From a bacterium (lineage in GTDB: Bacteria; Actinomycetota; Acidimicrobiia; Acidimicrobiales; CATQHL01), in the NCBI GenBank assembly GCA_026713745.1, contig JAPONU010000146.1:1-8635 (forward strand): a stretch of 8,635 nt of DNA, written 5' to 3'. The notes below the pieces were generated by a model. The model worked only from the letters and a program-made list of their open reading frames with translations, searched no databases and was not told the origin of the DNA. Of the stretch, positions 6,412-8,635 are shown one piece after another (positions within the stretch are counted from its first letter, which is position 1; each line of letters begins with the position of its first letter). Made by a program: the position numbers and the translations under genes.

Positions 6412-8635
6412 GTGAGTCGGATGCGCGAGCTGCTCGCGAAGGAGATCGCCGACAAGGTGCGCAGGCATGGGCTGGTGATCTGGGAGGATCGTGCCGACGA
6501 GTACGCGGACGTTGCCTCTTCGCTGGTGCCCGAGGGTGTGGACTTCGCGGCGTTCGACGGGAGTTGGTACGCGCTGCGGCGGCGGATCGAGGCGGCGGTC
6601 TCCGGCGAGAGACCACCGACGTTGGTTGTGTACGTGCCGGCCGCTGCGGACCCGGACCCGCTGGCAGAGGTACGCGACGCGGGTACTCCGTTCAAACTGC
6701 GTTTGGCCACGCTCGTGAAGTGGGCGCATGGCGGGCACTTGGCTCCCGCCAGGGTTTCGGCAATCGGCCGTGACGCCCGCACGATCCTCGAGGCCGAGGC
6801 AGCCGCGGAGAGCGCCGGTGACGTGGACGCGCGTCTCATCGCTGCGCTCGGCTCGAACGATCCGATCGACATGCTCGTCTCGGTGCTCACCGGATCAGCC
6901 GAAGCCTCTCTCGGCGAGGCGGGCCTTTCGGGAAGGGTCAGCGAGCTTGCGCAGGACACGATCGGTGCAGAGGTGAGCGGCGCCGGTGACGAGCTCCGGC
7001 ATGCCCTTTTCCTTCACGCTGTGCTCTGCGAGATCGACTTGGCGACTGAGGGATCGCTCCCGGACGCTTTGGCGGCAACATGGCAATCTCCGCCGGCAGC
7101 GCAGCGGCGCAAGGCCGGCCAACTGCTCGCCCGACTCCGAGCCGCAAGCGGGGGAGCCGAGGTGTATCGGGAACTGGCGGAGGCCGCTGACGCCCAACTC
7201 GCGGCAGCCGGCCCCCTCGACTGGGTGCAAGGTCTCGACGCGGCGGCCGGTACGGCGGCGGTCGAGGAGGCGGCGCTCGCGCATGCAATCGGGCTCCTGC
7301 AGGTGCGCGACCGGCAGCGCGCCACCGAGAGCGCTGAGATCGCCGAGCGTCGCTTACGCATCAGTCCCTGGGTCTCGGATTCCGCATCGGGATGGGGTAC
7401 CAAGTGGCGCGCCGTGAGCGCCATCGCCGCCCTCCACACGGCTCTTGAGGATGCCGAACCGCCGCCATCGGCGAAGTCGAGGCAGATGCTGGCGTGGTAC
7501 GCCGAGGATGGCTGGCGCGTGGATCGCGCCCACCGCAGGTTGGAAGTCGCGCGCACCCGGTTGGCCGCCTACGGCGCGCTGGAGGACGTCTTGACCGCGG
7601 CGCGCATCGCATACGAGCAGTGGCTGGATGCCGCGCTGCGCCGATTCGTCACTGCCCTGGCAAACGAGGCTCTCGACGTGGGCGAGCTGATCCGCCAAGG
7701 CGAGATCCACGACCGATTCGTCGCCGGTGCGTCAGGGCGTACGGCGTATGTCTGGGTCGATGCGCTGCGCTACGAACTGGGTGAGGAACTGGCAAGCGCT
7801 CTAGAGCAGACGGGCGCGGCGGTACGGATTCAGGCCGCGATCGCCGCGGCGCCCACGATCACGTCGGTGGGGATGGCGAACCTGCTGCCCGGGGCCGCAG
7901 CAGGGTTGCGGCTCGGGCTCGAAGGCGAGCAACTGCGGGTGAGCGTTACAGGCACGCCGGTGAGCACAGTCGGCCACCGGCGCGACCTGCTGCGGGCCCG
8001 ACACGGCCGTGTAGCCGATCTTGATCTGAATGAGGCGTCCCAGATGGGTGAAGTGGAGCTGTCCGAGAGCATCGGCGATGCCGATCTGATTCTGATCCGG
8101 TCCCAGGAGGTCGATGCCGCGGGCGAATCGGGGTTCCTGTCGGTCGCTTGGACCGACTTCGAGACGGTCATCGAACTGCTGGCGAAGCTGACGGCTCGCC
8201 TCGCGCGCTGCGACGTGGATCGTGTCGTCATTGCTGCCGACCACGGCTTCATCGCGCTGAGCAGGGGGGTCGGCGCAGACCGGACCGTCTCCGCTCCGTC
8301 CGGTGCTGTCGGAACCACCAAGCGGCGCGTCTTCGTGGGCCGCGGCGGGGTGCCGGACGACGCCACGGTGCGGGTTCCCCTGGCCTCCTGCGGAGTGTCC
8401 GGTGACCTCGACCTGGTAGTGCCTCGCGGATTGGCGGTCTTCAAAGCCGGCGGTGGCCGCCAGTTCTTCCACGGCGGCCTCTCGCCCCAGGAACTGGTCG
8501 TCCCGGTCATCGTCGCGGAACTCGGCAAGGAACCCGAACGCGGCGCGCTCAAAGTCACCATCACGGTGGCCGGGCGCCGGATCACCACCGGCGTGTTCTC
8601 CGCCACGCTGACCTTCGACGGTGACCTGTTCACCA
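6412..8635 (+). CDS. pglZ: PglZ, BREX alkaline-phosphatase-superfamily protein, 5' part (3' end outside window)
   Basis: First 741 codons of PglZ, a core BREX protein with an alkaline-phosphatase-like fold. Its exact substrate is unsettled, but it is essential for phage exclusion and, in studied type 1 systems, for methylation as well. The N-terminus (LVIWEDRADEY, then SWYALRRRIE and LVVYVP) matches BREX PglZ starts; a long helical part follows to about residue 430. The PglZ domain shows YVWVDALRYEL with D450 as expected metal ligand, TSVGMANLLPG with T484 where the family has its 'sTT..GMAaLlP' block, SQEVDAAGE with D568, AADHGF with D610 and H611, and HGGLSPQE with H687. All expected metal-site positions are therefore present, suggesting an intact active centre. 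The start is GTG 6412, the first possible start in this frame, with ATG 6421 as alternative. The frame is open at the right edge; PglZ proteins are usually some 800 aa or more, so a C-terminal part is missing. No frameshift or stop is seen. Confidence 0.92.
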   Translation, partial: MSRMRELLAKEIADKVRRHGLVIWEDRADEYADVASSLVPEGVDFAAFDGSWYALRRRIEAAVSGERPPTLVVYVPAAADPDPLAEVRDAGTPFKLRLATLVKWAHGGHLAPARVSAIGRDARTILEAEAAAESAGDVDARLIAALGSNDPIDMLVSVLTGSAEASLGEAGLSGRVSELAQDTIGAEVSGAGDELRHALFLHAVLCEIDLATEGSLPDALAATWQSPPAAQRRKAGQLLARLRAASGGAEVYRELAEAADAQLAAAGPLDWVQGLDAAAGTAAVEEAALAHAIGLLQVRDRQRATESAEIAERRLRISPWVSDSASGWGTKWRAVSAIAALHTALEDAEPPPSAKSRQMLAWYAEDGWRVDRAHRRLEVARTRLAAYGALEDVLTAARIAYEQWLDAALRRFVTALANEALDVGELIRQGEIHDRFVAGASGRTAYVWVDALRYELGEELASALEQTGAAVRIQAAIAAAPTITSVGMANLLPGAAAGLRLGLEGEQLRVSVTGTPVSTVGHRRDLLRARHGRVADLDLNEASQMGEVELSESIGDADLILIRSQEVDAAGESGFLSVAWTDFETVIELLAKLTARLARCDVDRVVIAADHGFIALSRGVGADRTVSAPSGAVGTTKRRVFVGRGGVPDDATVRVPLASCGVSGDLDLVVPRGLAVFKAGGGRQFFHGGLSPQELVVPVIVAELGKEPERGALKVTITVAGRRITTGVFSATLTFDGDLFT

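Noticed and set aside
5073..6959. Open frame of 628 codons on the - strand across the end of pglX, the gap and the start of pglZ
   Set aside because: It is antisense to two well-supported genes, is rich in Arg/Ser/Pro as expected for shadow frames in high-GC DNA, and shows no recognisable domain.
7801..8633. Two long - strand open frames opposite the PglZ catalytic domain
   Set aside because: They lie opposite highly conserved PglZ motifs (DHGF, HGGLSPQE), so the + strand reading explains the sequence.

Overview
This window is the middle of a BREX (bacteriophage exclusion) defence locus in a high-GC bacterium. Three large genes on the + strand fill nearly all of it: the 3' part of brxC (P-loop/AAA-type ATPase of BREX), a complete pglX (Eco57I-like adenine-specific DNA methyltransferase, 1297 aa) and the 5' part of pglZ (alkaline-phosphatase-superfamily protein). 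Strong G/C bias at third codon positions and GTG starts suggest a high-GC organism, most likely an actinobacterium. That is an inference from base composition, since no taxonomic marker is present.

Layout. Bases 1-2379 hold the C-terminal 792 codons of BrxC; the frame is open to the left edge, so the gene and its ATP-binding N-terminus begin outside the window. pglX (2376-6269) starts with a GTG that overlaps the brxC stop by four bases (GTGA), so the two are probably translationally coupled. A 142-base gap (6270-6411) follows. It holds no gene but contains a 12-base palindrome and an 8-bp stem-loop. pglZ starts at GTG 6412 and runs off the right edge after 741 codons, with all its recognisable phosphatase-superfamily motifs inside the window.

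How the genes work together. In BREX, PglX methylates a non-palindromic host motif on adenine and so marks self DNA. BrxC, PglZ and further components block replication of unmarked phage without obvious DNA cleavage. The order brxC-pglX-pglZ fits BREX type 1 and also type 6. The diagnostic flanking genes (brxA, brxB, brxE upstream; brxL, or brxD and brxHI, downstream) lie outside the window, so the subtype cannot be fixed here. The system is a recognisable BREX core rather than a wholly new one. The points that merit a closer look are a BrxC signature that seems unlike classical type 1, a codon-usage shift in the putative specificity region of PglX, and the structured gap before pglZ.
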